From: Dipteris shenzhenensis
Lineage: Eukaryota; Polypodiophyta; Polypodiopsida; Gleicheniales
Direction: 5' to 3' (one strand)
Length of the DNA: 64,000 nt
NCBI GenBank assembly: GCA_047967505.1
Contig: CM106540.1
A program made the position numbers and the translations under genes. The notes below the pieces were generated by a model. That model was not told the origin of the DNA, ran no database searches, and was given only the letters and a program-made list of their open reading frames with translations. Shown here in pieces: positions 21,586-33,390 of this stretch; position 1 is the first letter of the stretch; each line of letters opens with the position of its first letter.

Positions 21586-22450
21586 GTCCTCAAGATGCCT
21601 CACAGGCCTATGGGACAAAACACACACCAAAAGGATAAACACCAAACATCAGTTATAGACCAAGGGTCTCTTGGGAGTGTATATAGCACTCACAAAGTTA
21701 TTATAGGTTAACTATGGTCTACTACAAAAGATAATTGGCTTGCATTGCATCAGTTTAAGACTGAGAGTCTCTGGGTTTGGATTTGAAGTCTCTGATAAGT
21801 AGCCCATTTTCCTTCCTTGCGTGCTTCCCCTCACTTTGGTCAATTCTGTTGCTTTCATCTTGAGCTAATTACGAGTAAGCTCCTCTAAGATCCATATTTT
21901 TGTATCCCTCAGCTTGTTGGTTAGCTAGAGAATCTTACTTCTTGGCTTCCGATCATTGAGAACCACTTTGGCTTGTGTCCCAAACTAGAGAGCACTAGTT
22001 ATGTCCTTTGAGTCCCATTCAATCTGAGGGGTTGCTGCTATGATGTGCTCAATCTTTTCTTCAATATTCCCCTCATGCCAATTCTTAGGTAGTCCTCCAA
22101 TGTGTAGACACTAGATATTATTTTCCCTAATTGTTCTTGTACCTCTTCATATACTTAGATTTTGTTGATTTTATTGTCCATTACTATTGTAATTTCCTAT
22201 TTTATTGATTTCACTTGATTGGTAACCATGTCTTGGACTTTTGTCACAATTGTGGTGTAGGTGTTGGTTCATTGTGTATCTGCATAACCTCCTATATAAT
22301 TTCTTTCTTACCATTGCTTTCCATTTCCTACATTTTCCTCTCGAGGGCTGCTTGAGCTCCCTTACTTCTTGCTGTAGATAATAAATCTGTTCGTTTGGAT
22401 CTATACCGATCTTTGGCTTGTACATCAATGAGAATGGGCTAGGTGTTGCT
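21585..22450 (-). mobile_element. LINE ORF1-like fragment with GA tail, copy 1
   Basis: It parallels 51258-52190 over its length. The minus strand near 22428 reads DPNEQIYYLQQEVRELK, against DPQECIYYLELEVRELKLRL in the other copy. Further along it reads WILEELTRN, a stop, then LKMKATELTKVRG, against WISEELTPTQLKQRSIELTK. A coiled-coil segment followed by a block of the form LKGTRVWISEELT resembles ORF1 proteins of LINEs, which bind the element RNA. Stops are frequent. The class assignment is by motif resemblance only. Confidence 0.55.
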
Positions 22451-23040
22451 ACAATAGCAGAATAGGAGGGTTTGCTAGTCAGAGTAGAGGTAAAAACATA
22501 GTATTAGATAAAGTGGGACAAAAGTTGCATTTTGGGAATTTCGAAATTGGGTGGATTTCATTAAAATTGGGAAAGGCTTCATTAAATTTGGGAAAATTTC
22601 CATTGATTGTGGGAATTTTACCAATATTGAATAAGCTAATATTTGGAATTCCAATGATTATGAAAAACTTCATTGGTTGTGAAATAGTTCATTGCGTATA
22701 AAAACCGGAACAAAGCATTTGTGGCAGAGTTTGAAAATCATGTATTTGGTGGTGTTAATAAACACCGTCTAGGGACAACATGTATATTTAAATTGAGGTG
22801 CTAATAAACACCAGTTGGTGGTGTTAACAAACACCATGCATAGTGAGTTCCACTAGAAACAAAGCAGTTGTTGGTGAAGGTCAGCTTCTGAAAATTGTCA
22901 TATTAATAATATGCAAATACCCATTGACAAAATAACAACAATTGAGAAACATCACATGAGAACACACCTTACAATGGAAGTTTGGGAGATTAACAGGGAG
23001 AAAATCGACACCATTTTCTATGCTCTGATACCAAGCAAGC
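22450..23040. other. AT-rich spacer with GGTGTTAATAAACACC hairpins
   Basis: Positions 22510-22640 have repeated AATTTGGGAAA/TTGGGAAAGGCTTCATTAAA-type units. Between 22745 and 22840 three related hairpins occur: GGTGTTAATAAACACC, GGTGCTAATAAACACC and GGTGTTAACAAACACC. No gene is visible. Confidence 0.65.
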
Positions 23041-23044
23041 TCTC

Positions 23045-26000
23045 CTATGCTTTGATACATACGCTCTGTGGAATCTTGATCTTCTTGGGTCTATTTATGG
23101 ATTTTGATGTCCATGACCAGACAATTGCATCAATACACTCCCATACCTGTGGATCCAACCTATTCTCTGCCCAATACTTGTTCCAGCAATCAACATAGGC
23201 ATCTGCATCACTGAGCCCCTTTCTCTTAATTGATGGTGCCCAATACTGAATTAATAATTTCTTGAAATTAGGAGAAGCAACATCCATCTCGGCACTTGAT
23301 ATGGCAACCCCAAGCCATATGGGGTATATAGGATCTGATGGCCTCACCAAGATGAAGTCACCTTGCTTAACATCCACCATTGGTCTAAACTCTTCCCTCG
23401 GCTTACCTTTTAGAGGCCCACAATAGTGATCATTCCATTCCTCATAGCCTTGGAAATCATTAATGCAAGCATCTATATCATCCTCCTCATCAGGAGATTG
23501 TGTTCTTGGCCAAAACTATTTGTACACTCCTATCTCTGAGATGTTTTCCTGTTCGAGCTCACCGATCATGGTTTTCCAATAGTCTATCACTAGCCTAATG
23601 TAGGACTCATAGGATGCATTCTTTCCACTTGCACATTTCTCCCAAAACTTAATGTAATCCTTTATCCCTGATATTACTTGCAAGTGGTCTCTCACAAATG
23701 CAGCCATTGGTAGTATATTGGGACAACCTGTTGGCAACAATGATCGACCCTCACTATCTTTCTTCCATAGCTCGATTCCCCCTTCAATGGGCATCCAATT
23801 CTGTGATTTTGGATGCACCTTGTACTGCATCATTGGTATGTCACCTTGCATGTAAAATCGAAATTGTAATGGCTTTGCATGTCCAACTAGCATTTCCTGC
23901 CCATCACCTGCCCATCACATAGGTAGCCATCCACATAATCTTTGAAGTTAGGAACCCGTGTAAGAACAAATGGTGCCGGTGAAGATGATGTACATTTTTT
24001 GAATGTATCCATCAGATGCGGGAAAGTGAATGTTTGTCCCACCCGCAAGCTCTCAGAAAACCTGTTGAACATTGCATCAATGTCCTCATGTGTGTGCCCT
24101 ACCATCAAGAAGCCCAATTGAACTGTCTTGAAAATGCCCCTTGCTACAAGAAGAGAAAGGTATGCAAACAAGTATCTATTTTTGTTCTAAGACCCACAAT
24201 TATCTAGTTGGAGTAGCAAGTTCTCTGGCAACTTTTGGAATGGTGGCTCAATAGCAACACTCCCCTCTAAAGAGGGTGGGTTTTCTCTTGTATTTGACAG
24301 AAAAAAATTCACACATGTGTCTGTAGCCCTTGCAATGGAAGTTGTCATGGCCTCCATGACAGGCTTCGGGTCACCTTCCGATACAGTTTCTAGATTTGCA
24401 TTTGTGACGTTTCTTGAACATAGAGCATTCAAAAGGCAAGCATTGCTTCTAGGAATCCCATTGGTAGCAAGGTCTCCAAGGTCATGCATATCCATCCTCT
24501 CGAGGTTGTGCAAACAAATTGAGAGTGATCCAATCGTTAGGTTGGGATCAGATGGCCACAAATCATTGAGGGTGAAGTGTCCATAATGACCATTTCCATG
24601 CCCATGGGTAATCATTCCAATGAGTGAAACCTGTAATTGCCATGCAGAATCGGTGTCCTTGGACCTCACCCGAAGTCTTGGAATTGCCGTCTTTTTTTGG
24701 TCCATCTTATCATGGATTATGCATACATACTTTTTTGGATCCATCTCAGAGTACCTACGCCATGCATAGTATAAGTTCCTACAACTTTGTTGCTGTATCA
24801 TATGCATCTTTCTCTCTTCCATCAGCGAATTGCGCTCATCTTGACTTATTGTGGCTGCCAATTGAGCCTTGATCCCGGCTACACAAGCTACATTTAGAGA
24901 ATTCACTCGTCCTAGCAAGGGCTACATTTTTTAAGTCTGATTTCCAAATCCTGCCAAATGTGGATGTGGATAGGCTCTGATAACCACGTTGATTAAGTGA
25001 AGTGTTGACCTCACGTAGGACGTCTATCTTCTTATACACTTCAGGTATCACTTGCTGTGTCTCTCTAGAACCATCCTACATGGTTCTACTCTTGTGAGGC
25101 ATATGCTCTGTGCTATTATCCACAAAGTGTTGAACGAGAGCCCTTCCCATACCTATGTGCTCCCTGCTCCTCCTCATAATCCCTGAATTGCCATGCACAT
25201 ATCGCTGCACACCACTCTTGAATTGCTCCCTGTATCGATAAAATGATGTCCTTGGAATTCCATGCATCTTATACCATGCTCTACAATAGACATCTCGACC
25301 GTTTATCCTTAAGAGATCTCGCTCTGCATGTTGGCAACACCTACTCCCACAACAATCGATGGAAGAGACCTGCTGCACTGAATCTAGTGACATTTTGTAC
25401 ATTGCTGTTGGAGGCTCTCTTTGTTTAGGCACCCTGTTAATGAAAGTGTACCTTCTTTTCTTTGATGTTGGATCGTCCCTTTTCAACATTTGATCATTGA
25501 CCAACTCATCTATACCAGCAGCGTGGTCCATGGGCACATATTGTTGCAATGGGCTTCCTTCAAGTAAGGTAATCTGCTTAATGGGCCACTTTACTAGGCT
25601 GAGAGAGCCGACATCTTGCATAGAAGACCCTGAGTCACTTCCTCTAATTTGTTCTTTCTTTTCAATACCCACACCAATGCAATCGTTACCCAATAGGTCA
25701 AAGTTTATAGAGTCTCCCGGGAAAACATATAAGATCACACCTTCCCCCACGGTCTTTGTTTTGCTCTCATCCCATAAGACAAAATTTTTCTCTTTCCAAG
25801 ATTCACGAATGAAATTTTTAGTTTCCAATGAAGAAACTGGCATTGCCTCAACATAAGGTCACTCAGGCTCACTTGGTGCAGCTTCTTCAGTTACCGCATC
25901 ATCTAAAGAATCACCAACATGTTTTAGAGAGCCCTTAGGCCACTTGACAATGCTCCAAATTGCCTCACCAACAAGCATTGCATCCATAGTGGGAAATGGC

Positions 26001-26172
26001 AAGAGCATTTCACTATTGATAGACTTCTCCACTATCACCGATACATTTTCTGTCCCAATCTTCACACCACTACAGTAGGCCTCCGGATCTATTGCACACA
26101 CTCCACCAATTCCAGCCACTTTATTCCCCACCATCATCATGACCTTCTCCCCGCTTCTGATAGCAATCCCCT
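23045..26172 (-). pseudogene. DUF7869-like transposase-type gene, decayed
   Basis: One minus-strand gene of about 1030 codons, opening at a likely splice acceptor (AATGACAG, 26172). In order: a DUF8039-like piece (PFPTMDAMLVGEAIWSIVKW) and a second similar piece (SLVKWPIKQITLLEGS); a Cys/His cluster (CCGSRCCQHAERD) with CRAWYKMHGIPRTSFYRYRE; FSKCSLC; IIHDKMDQKKTAIPRL (about 24710); ITHGHGNGHYGHF; LLLQLDNCG (about 24200); KNRYLFAYLSLLVARGIFK; VGHTHEDIDAMFNRF (about 24085); and a C-terminal GDFILVRPS...IWLGVA segment. The spaced HDKMD, LDN and HTHEDID acidic blocks suggest an RNase H-fold integrase/transposase, which is inference. Damage: in-frame stops at about 25859, 25076, 24187 and 23516, and frameshifts near 24880 and 23905. 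Confidence 0.75.
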
Positions 26173-26535
26173 GTCATTACGATTACGAAGAATTAATTAT
26201 GAACAAATTACAACCAAATAATTTCATAAGACCATCAAACATGTCCTTCTAGAGGGGAAGAATGGCATTGGTGCAAATCTCTATAAAGCATGAATGAGTC
26301 TACACAAAATTTTCATGAAAGCATGAATTATTTCCCTAAAAGTTTTAGCAATTTGATAAAACTTTTTCTAAAGCATGAATTATTTTCACCATCGTCATGA
26401 CCTAATTCATGCATCTGATAGTAGCCATCCCCTCTCATTACGATGACAGGAAATTGATTATGAACAAACTACAACCAAAGAATTTCATAAGACCAACAAA
26501 GTTGTCCTTGTAGCGGGGGGAGAATGGCACCAGTG
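26140..26535. repeat. direct duplication of about 125 bp
   Basis: The segment from CATGACCTTCTCC near 26140 to about 26265 recurs at 26396-26525 (TTCTGATAGCAATCCCC against TCTGATAGTAGCCATCCCC, then CATTACGAT, TAATTATGAACAAA, ACAACCAAA, AATTTCATAAGACCA). It includes the splice-acceptor side of the transposase-like gene and ends in the first palindrome half-sites. Confidence 0.75.
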
Positions 26536-28330
26536 CCAGTGCCATTCTCCATGTGAATTTGGCTAACCTATGGAGAATTGCATATCCCATCTTTGAAAAG
26601 GGGAATGGCACCAGTGCCATTCTCCCCATGCATTGACTTGAGAAAAACATTTGTCTTCATAAGAGGAGAATATACTAGTGCCATTCTTCCTTTGGAAGAC
26701 AAAATTTTGACTTGGGACTTTGCCTTGGGAGAATGCCAATGGTGCCATGCTCCCTTTGCAAAGCCAAAATTTTATATTAGGACATTGCAATGGGAGAATG
26801 GCACTGGAGAATAGGAAAATGGAGAATGGCACTAGTGCCATTCTCCCAATGGAATGTCCTAATTTTTTGGCTTTGTAATAGGAAAATGGAGAATGGCACT
26901 AGGAATAGGAAAATGGAGAATGGCACTAGGAATAGGAAAATGGAGAATGGCACTAGTGCCATTATCCCATTGGAAAATGGAGAATGGCACTAGTGCCATT
27001 CTCCCAATGGAATGTCCCAATGGAATGTCCTAATTTTTTGGCTTTGTAATAGGAAAATGGAGACTGGCACTAGTGCCATTCTCCCATTGCAAAATGGAGA
27101 ATGGCACTACTGCCATTCTCCCAATGGAATGTCCTAATTCAAAATTTTGGCTTCACAAAGGTAGAAGGGCACCAATGCCATTCTCCCATTGAAATTAGTG
27201 GAATGTCAATCTATAGGTTTAGTGCCATTCTCCATTGTAATAGGGAAATGGAGAATGGCACTAGGAATAGGAAAATGGAGAATGGCACTAGTGCCATTCT
27301 CCCATTGGAAACTGCCATTCTCCCAATGGAATGTCCTAATTTTTTGGCTTTGTAATAGGAAAATGGAGAATGGCACTAGTCCCATTCTCCCAATGGAATG
27401 TCCTAATTCAAAATTTTGGCTTCACAAAGGTAGAAGGGCACCAATGCCATTCTCCCATTGGAATTAGTGGAATGTCAATCTATAGGTTTAGTGCCATTCT
27501 CCATTGTAATAGGAAAATGGAGAATGGCACTAGGAATAGGAAAATGGAGAATGGCACTAGTGCCATTCTCCCAATGGAATGTCCTAATTTTTTGGCTTTG
27601 TAATAGGAAAATGGAGAATGGCACTACTCCCATTCTCCCAATGGAATGTCCTAATTCAAAATTTTGGCTTCACAAAGGTAGAAGGGCACCAATGCCATTC
27701 TCCCATTGGAATTAGTGGAATGTCAATCTATAGGTTTAGTTTGTCTAGATTACCACTAGCGGAGAATGGCAATGATGCCAATCTCATGCTGGCAACTACA
27801 TAATGACACTGAAATCATTAAGCTCACATGTGGAATGGAATCGGACACCACTCTCCTATGATCACAGTCTCTGCTCTGTAGAGTTCATATGGATTTGTGT
27901 CAATCTCTGTGGAGAATGGCAGTGGTGCCAATCTCATACCATGAACTGAAAACATGGACAAGGAATCCCAAACTCACATGTGCATTTGCACTTTTGCCAT
28001 TATCCTACTATAGCCAATAAAATTAGTGAAATGTCAATCTATAGGTTTAGTTTGTCTAGATTACCACTAGGGGAGAATGGCAGTGATGCCAATCTCATGA
28101 TGGCACCTACATAATGACACTGAGATCATCCAACTCACATGTGCCATTTTGACTCTGTGAAGCCAAAAATTTGAATCTGGGAGAATGGCACTAGTGCCAT
28201 TTCCCCTTTGCAGAGCCAAGATTTGAATCAGAAAATCACAATGGGAGAATGGCACTGGTGCCATTCCCCCTTTGCAATGGGAGAATGGAAGTGGAGCAAA
28301 TTAAAAAAAATTTAGCTTTGTAAAATGGGG
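26255..28330. repeat. array of GGAGAATGGCACT palindromes, left block
   Basis: The unit is a 26 bp perfect palindrome: GGAGAATGGCACT followed by its own reverse complement, with ACTAGT at the centre. Perfect copies lie at 26821-26846, 26979-27004, 27277-27302 and 27546-27571, with dozens of half-sites and one- or two-base variants (GGCACCAGTGCC, GGCACTACTGCC). Spacers include AATGTCCTAATTTTTTGG and AATTCAAAATTTTGGCTTCA. Segments 26760-28060 and 37020-38060 are near-duplicates. Peptides such as MALVPFSQWNVL are read-through of the repeat. Confidence 0.9.
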
Positions 28331-28343
28331 AGATTGGAGGATG

Positions 28344-28346
<3 letters not shown>

Positions 28347-28375
<29 letters not shown>
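28347..28375. repeat. (GT)n microsatellite
   Basis: About fourteen consecutive GT units close the left palindrome block. About 500 bp without a recognised gene follow (28376-28867), including a short TC run at 28672-28695. Confidence 0.95.
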
Positions 28376-28377
<2 letters not shown>

Positions 28378-28867
28378 CGTGGTATTCATTTGAAACCATA
28401 CACTATTTTACTTCCATTTATTCATATATGTGGTAAAGTTGATCGATATTACTTTATGAAACCTAGCTCGTTATGTGAGTTTATTCACGTTAGTTTGGTT
28501 ATGCTAGGTTGGTTAAGTTACAAATTTTTATGTTAGAGTATGTTTTTCTTGATCAAGGTCCAAGTAATGTAAAATTTTGCTTTTCGTATATCTCGCCATC
28601 CTTGTTGCCTTGACTCAAGAGGTAAACTTACCGCCCAATACAATATTATCCTGTACATTTCATTGCGCTCTGTCTCTCTCTCTCTCTCTCTCTCTATGTG
28701 GCTTTGACCTCATCTCAGAGGTGCCCCTCTGTAGGCTGAAGTGCCCTTAACTTGGCAGCTTGAATGCTTATGCTGTTTTTACACTAGAGCTACCTAAGTC
28801 CCTCTATGGTGCATTGAATGCATCTGTGCCATGGGTTGGATGGGGCGGGCAATCTTGCCCATCCATG

Positions 28868-31500
28868 ATGTGTGGGCGCATAAGCTTCTCTCATTCTCTA
28901 TTTCCACATAAGCTCATGCATAAGCATGAGCTCATGCTTATGCTTCTCTCATTCTCTATTTCCGCATAAGCTCATGCATAAGCATAAGCTTATGTGGAAA
29001 TAGAGAATGAGCTTATGCAGAAATAGAGAATGAGAGAAGCTTCTCTCATTCTCTATTTCCAGATAAGCTCATGCAAAAGAGAAAGCTTGTGCGGAAATAG
29101 AGAAATAAAGAACGGGGAAAGCTTATGCGAATGAGAGAAGGGGGAAAGAGATGAGGGGGAAATGAGAGAAGGGGGAAATAGAGTGGGAAATAGAGAATGA
29201 GCTTATGCAGAAATAGAGAATGAGATCCGCATAAGCTTCTCTCATTCTCTATTTCCGCATAAGCTCATGCATAAGCAAAAGCTTATGCGGAAACTTAAGC
29301 ATAAACTCATGCTCATGCATGAGCATAAGCTCATGCTTATGCTCATGCGGAAATAGAGAAGGAGCTTATGCGGAAATAGAGAATGAGTTTCCGAATAAGC
29401 TTCTCTCATTCTCTATTTCCGCGTAAGCTCATGCATAAGCATAAGCTTATGCGGAAACTTAAGCATAAGCTCATGCTCATGCATGAGCATAAGCATGAGC
29501 TTATGCTTATGCTTATGCTTATGCTCATGCGGAAATAGAGAAGGAGCTTATGCGGAAATAGAGAATGAGTTTCCGCATAAGCTTCTCTCATTCTCTATTT
29601 CCGCATAAGCTCATGCATAAGCATGAGCTCATGCTTATGCTTCTCTCATTCTCTATTTTTGCATAAGCTTATGCAGAAATAGAGAATGAGCTTATGCAAA
29701 AATAGAGAATGAGAGAAGCTTCTCTCATTCTCTATTTCCGCATAAGCTCATACATAAGAGAAAGCTTGTGCGGAAATAGATAAATAAAGAAGGGGGAAAG
29801 CTTATGCGAATGAGAGAAGGGGGAAAGAGATGAGGGGGAAATGAGAGAAGGGGGAAATAGAGTGGGAAATAGAGAATGAGATCCGCATAAGCTTCTCTCA
29901 TTCTCTATTTCTCTCATAAGCATAAGCTCATGCTTATGCTCATGCGGAAATAGAGAAGGAGCTTATGCGGAAATAGAGAATGAGTTTCCACATAAGCTTC
30001 TCTCATTCTCTATTTCCACATAAGCTCATGCATAAGCATAAGCTTATGCAGAAACTTAAGCATAAGCTCATGCTCATGCATGAGCATAAGCATGAGCTTA
30101 TGCATAAGCATAAGCATAAGCATAATCTCATGCTTATGCTCATGTAGAAATAGAGAAGGAGCTTATGCGGAAATAGAGAATGAGTTTCAGCATAAGCTTC
30201 TCTCATTCTCTATTTCCACATAAGCTCATGCATAAGCATGAGCTTATGCGGAAACTTAAGCATAAGCTCATGCTCATGCATGAGCATAAGCATGAGCTTA
30301 TGCTTATTCTTATGCTTAAGAATAAGCATGAGCTTATGCTTATTCTTATGCTTAAGAATAAGCATAAGCATAAGCTCATGCTTATGCTTATGCGGAAATA
30401 GAGAAGGAGCTTATGTGAAAATAGAGAATGAGTTTCCGCATAGGCTTCTCTCATTCTCTATTTCCACATAAGCTCATGCATAAGCATGAGCTCATGCTTA
30501 TGCTTCTCTCATTCTCTATTTCCGCATAAGCTCATGCATAAGCATAAGCTTATTTTATGCTTATGCATGAGCTTATGCGGAAATAGAGAATGAGAGAAGC
30601 TTCTCTCATTCTCTATTTCCGCATAAGCTCATGCATAAGAGAAAGCTTGTGCGGAAATAGAGAAATAAAGAAGGGGGAAAGCTTATGCGAATGAGAGAAG
30701 GGGGAAAGAGATGAGGGGGAAATGAGAGAAGGGGGCAATAGAGTGGGAAATAGAGAATGAGCTTATGCGGAAATAGAGAATGAGATCCACATAAGCTTCT
30801 CTCATTCTCTATTTCCACATAAGCTCATGCATAAGCATAAGCTTATGCGGAAACTTAAGCATAAGATCATGCTCATGCATGAGCATAAGCATGAGCTTAT
30901 GCTCATGCGGAAATAGAGAAGGAGCTTACGCGGAAATAGAGAATGAGTTTCCGCATAAGCTTCTCTCATTCTCTATTTCCGCATAAGCTCATGCATAAGC
31001 ATAAGCTTATGCGGAAACTTAAGCATAAGCTCATGCTCATGCATGAGCATAAGCATGAGCTTATGCTCATGTAGAAATAGAGAATGAGTTTCCGCATAAG
31101 CTTCTCTCATTCTCTATTCCCACATAAGCTCATGCATAAGCATGAGCTTATGCGGAAGTAGAGATGAGCTTATGCGGAAATAGAGAATGAGAGAAGCATA
31201 AGCATGAGCTTATGCTTCTGAGCTTATGCGGAAATAGAGAATGAGAGAAGCATAAGCTTCTCTCATTCTCTATTTCCGCATAAGCTCATGCTTATGCATA
31301 AGCTTATGTTGAAATAGAGAAATAAAGAAGGGGGAAAATTAAGCATAATCTCATGCTCATGCATGAGCATAAGCATGAGCTTATGCTTATGCTTAAGCAT
31401 TAGCATAAGCATAAGCTCATGCTTATGCTCATGCATGAGCATGAGCTTATGCGAATGAGAGAAGGGGGAAATAGAGAAGGGGGAAAGAGAGAAGGGGGAA
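28868..31500. repeat. foldback array on CATAAGCTTATG
   Basis: The block consists of TTCTCTCATTCTCTATTTCC plus GCATAAGCTCATGCATAAGC in both orientations, so adjacent units form long hairpins centred on AAGCTT or GCATGC. A higher-order unit containing GAAAGCTTGTGCGGAAATAG and ATGAGAGAAGGGGGAAAGAG recurs near 29083, 29760 and 30642. All frames here are repeat peptides and not genes. Confidence 0.9.
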
Positions 31501-31690
31501 TGAGAGAAGCATAAGAATAAGAGAATAAGAGGGAAAGGAAATATAGAATAAGAGGGAAAGGAAAGAGAGAAGGGAAAAGAGATGAGGGGGAAATAGAGAA
31601 GGGGGAAAGAGAGAATAAGAGAAGAGGGAAAAAAGAGAAGGGGGAAAAAAGAAAATAAGAGAAGGGGGAAGAAGGAAAAAGTGGGAGGGG
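31450..31690. repeat. purine-rich GAGAAGGGGGAAA tract
   Basis: The plus strand is nearly all A and G, built from AGAGAAGGGGGAAATAGAG and AATAAGAGGGAAAGGAA variants. It continues the non-palindromic part of the foldback array. Confidence 0.85.
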
Positions 31691-32340
31691 AAGAGAGGGT
31701 TCCTATGCCCATCATTGCAGCTAGCGCTTAAGGTGCTAGCTGCAGGCCAATGCAAATAACAAAAATAATAAATGGAAAAAAGAGGAAGCACTTACCTGAA
31801 ATATTATGTCTCGCTCGATGTAGTGGACTGGCCCTACAAAAGAGAGAAAACAACCCATTTTTTCAAATAAGATGTTAGTGGAAGGAGGAGATTACAAAAG
31901 CAACTTCTTGAAGGGAGGAGATTGAGGAGACAAGGAAAGGAGGAGATTGAGGAGACAAGGAGAAAGAGAAGGAAGAGAAATACAGAAAAAAGAGGTGAGT
32001 TTTCTTTCTTTCTTGAAATCTCATTTTTTGTTTCAATCCTTTCAAAACAAGCATGAAAACTAGTTTATAGGTTTAGCAATACAAGAAGAAACACTCACAA
32101 AACTAAAGCTAACAAACAAACAACCTACATTGTTGAAACAAACTCACCTCTTGAAGAACTTTCTTTCAAGAAACCAAAGAGGGAAAAGGATAGAGAGGGA
32201 GTACAAGAGGTAGGAGAAGGGTGAGGAGTGGAAAATAGAGTGGGAGGTTGCTTGGAATAGGTGGGAGGTCGTGAAAAATAGGTGGGAGGAGATTTTGGGT
32301 TGCTTACTTGAGAGATTAGGGAATGGTATGAACAAAACGC
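31691..32340. other. unassigned, with one hairpin
   Basis: No gene is recognised. At 31717-31743 GCAGCTAGC and its complement GCTAGCTGC flank a 9 bp loop. From 31860 to 32000 the sequence is GGAGGAGATTGAGGAGACAA-like and purine-rich. It may hold the undetected left end of CACTA copy 2. Confidence 0.4.
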
Positions 32341-32375
32341 CGTGTGTTTAGCGTTTCGTGTTTTAACCCACAGCG

Positions 32376-32440
32376 TCGCTATATAGCGACGGGGTCGCTA
32401 TATAGCGACGGAACAGAGGAAAGCATTGCTATATAGCGAC
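32376..32440. repeat. subterminal palindromes, left side of CACTA copy 2
   Basis: TCGCTATATAGCGAC occurs at 32376-32390 and 32395-32409, and TTGCTATATAGCGAC at 32426-32440. The same motif occurs in copy 1. Confidence 0.85.
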
Positions 32441-32529
32441 GCTTACTGTCACTTTTTTGATGTGGCATCAAGAGAAGCTCAAACATGCTATTTTATAATT
32501 GTCAATATCTCCTCTTCATGCTTATGTTG

Positions 32530-33390
32530 TGATTTTATAAGTGTAGACGAAAGGGACGAGTGGAAGCTCGTCCGATGATGCACCAATGCCCGGGAGCACG
32601 AAGTGGCTTACGGAGAGGTTATGTTGTCATTGCACTCGTTGCAAGTGAGAAGTACGACATCAACATCGTATTATCATGCGCCACTTGCAGATGTATGGGG
32701 AGGAGCTGGAACCAGTACCCCCCGTTGGTGTTGCACATGTTGATGGATCATCGGTAAGTCAAAGCTATTTAAGTTCGCAATCTTATTGTATACCAGGAAA
32801 TAGAAGATCTTATATTTACACAAAATCTTAAAACAGGATGAGGAGGGTGACGAGGGTACACATATATCTTCTCACTTTCAGCAAGACTATAGTCTCCTGG
32901 ATGACGATGAGGGTATGGTCGACATGACGGATTCCATTTTTAGGGGCACTACATCCCACGTACACATGATGTCAGAGTCTGAGGTCAAAATGTGAGAGTT
33001 GCAATCAACACAATTGTACGAGGGTGCTAGGATGTCTAAACTACGTGCTTGTCTCTCAATCTTGAATCTACAAGTACAGTATGGGTGGTCGGATACAAGT
33101 GTCTCGGCCTTAATAAGGTTAGCCCTTGCATTAATTTGACTCATTATTTAGATATTGTTTGTTTTGAGAATCATCATTTGGATAGTGTCTTTGTCAAGAA
33201 GATGTTAGAAATGCTATATTCAAGATCTGTGGTATTGTGAGGTATGCTTACTATCAAATCGCATTATGTATTTTCTTCATGGACATGTGAAATAGGTGGA
33301 TATCTCAAATATCTTACATATGCATGGACATGTGAAATAGATGGATATGTCAAAAAGAGATCTCTATATCGAGCATCGAGAAGGCTAGGG
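32530..33390 (+). pseudogene. possible 5' exons of CACTA copy 2 transposase gene
   Basis: An open stretch ends with a good donor at about 32754 (ATCG then GTAAGT). An acceptor-like AAAACAG near 32836 is followed by an acidic frame (DEEGDEGTHISSHFQQDYSL, LDDDEGMVDMT). Acidic N-termini before TNP2 are common in CACTA proteins. No diagnostic motif is present, and the large central part of the gene is deleted, so this is a tentative reading. Confidence 0.3.

Noticed and set aside
26438-27803. Repeated peptides such as MALVPFSQWNVL and MENGTRNRKMENGT
   Set aside because: They are read-through of the palindrome array, appear in multiple frames on both strands, and change with unit number.
28868-31715. 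Frames rich in SISISISS, KHKLMLM and similar
   Set aside because: Pure translation of the CATAAGCTTATG foldback field; no start context or domain.
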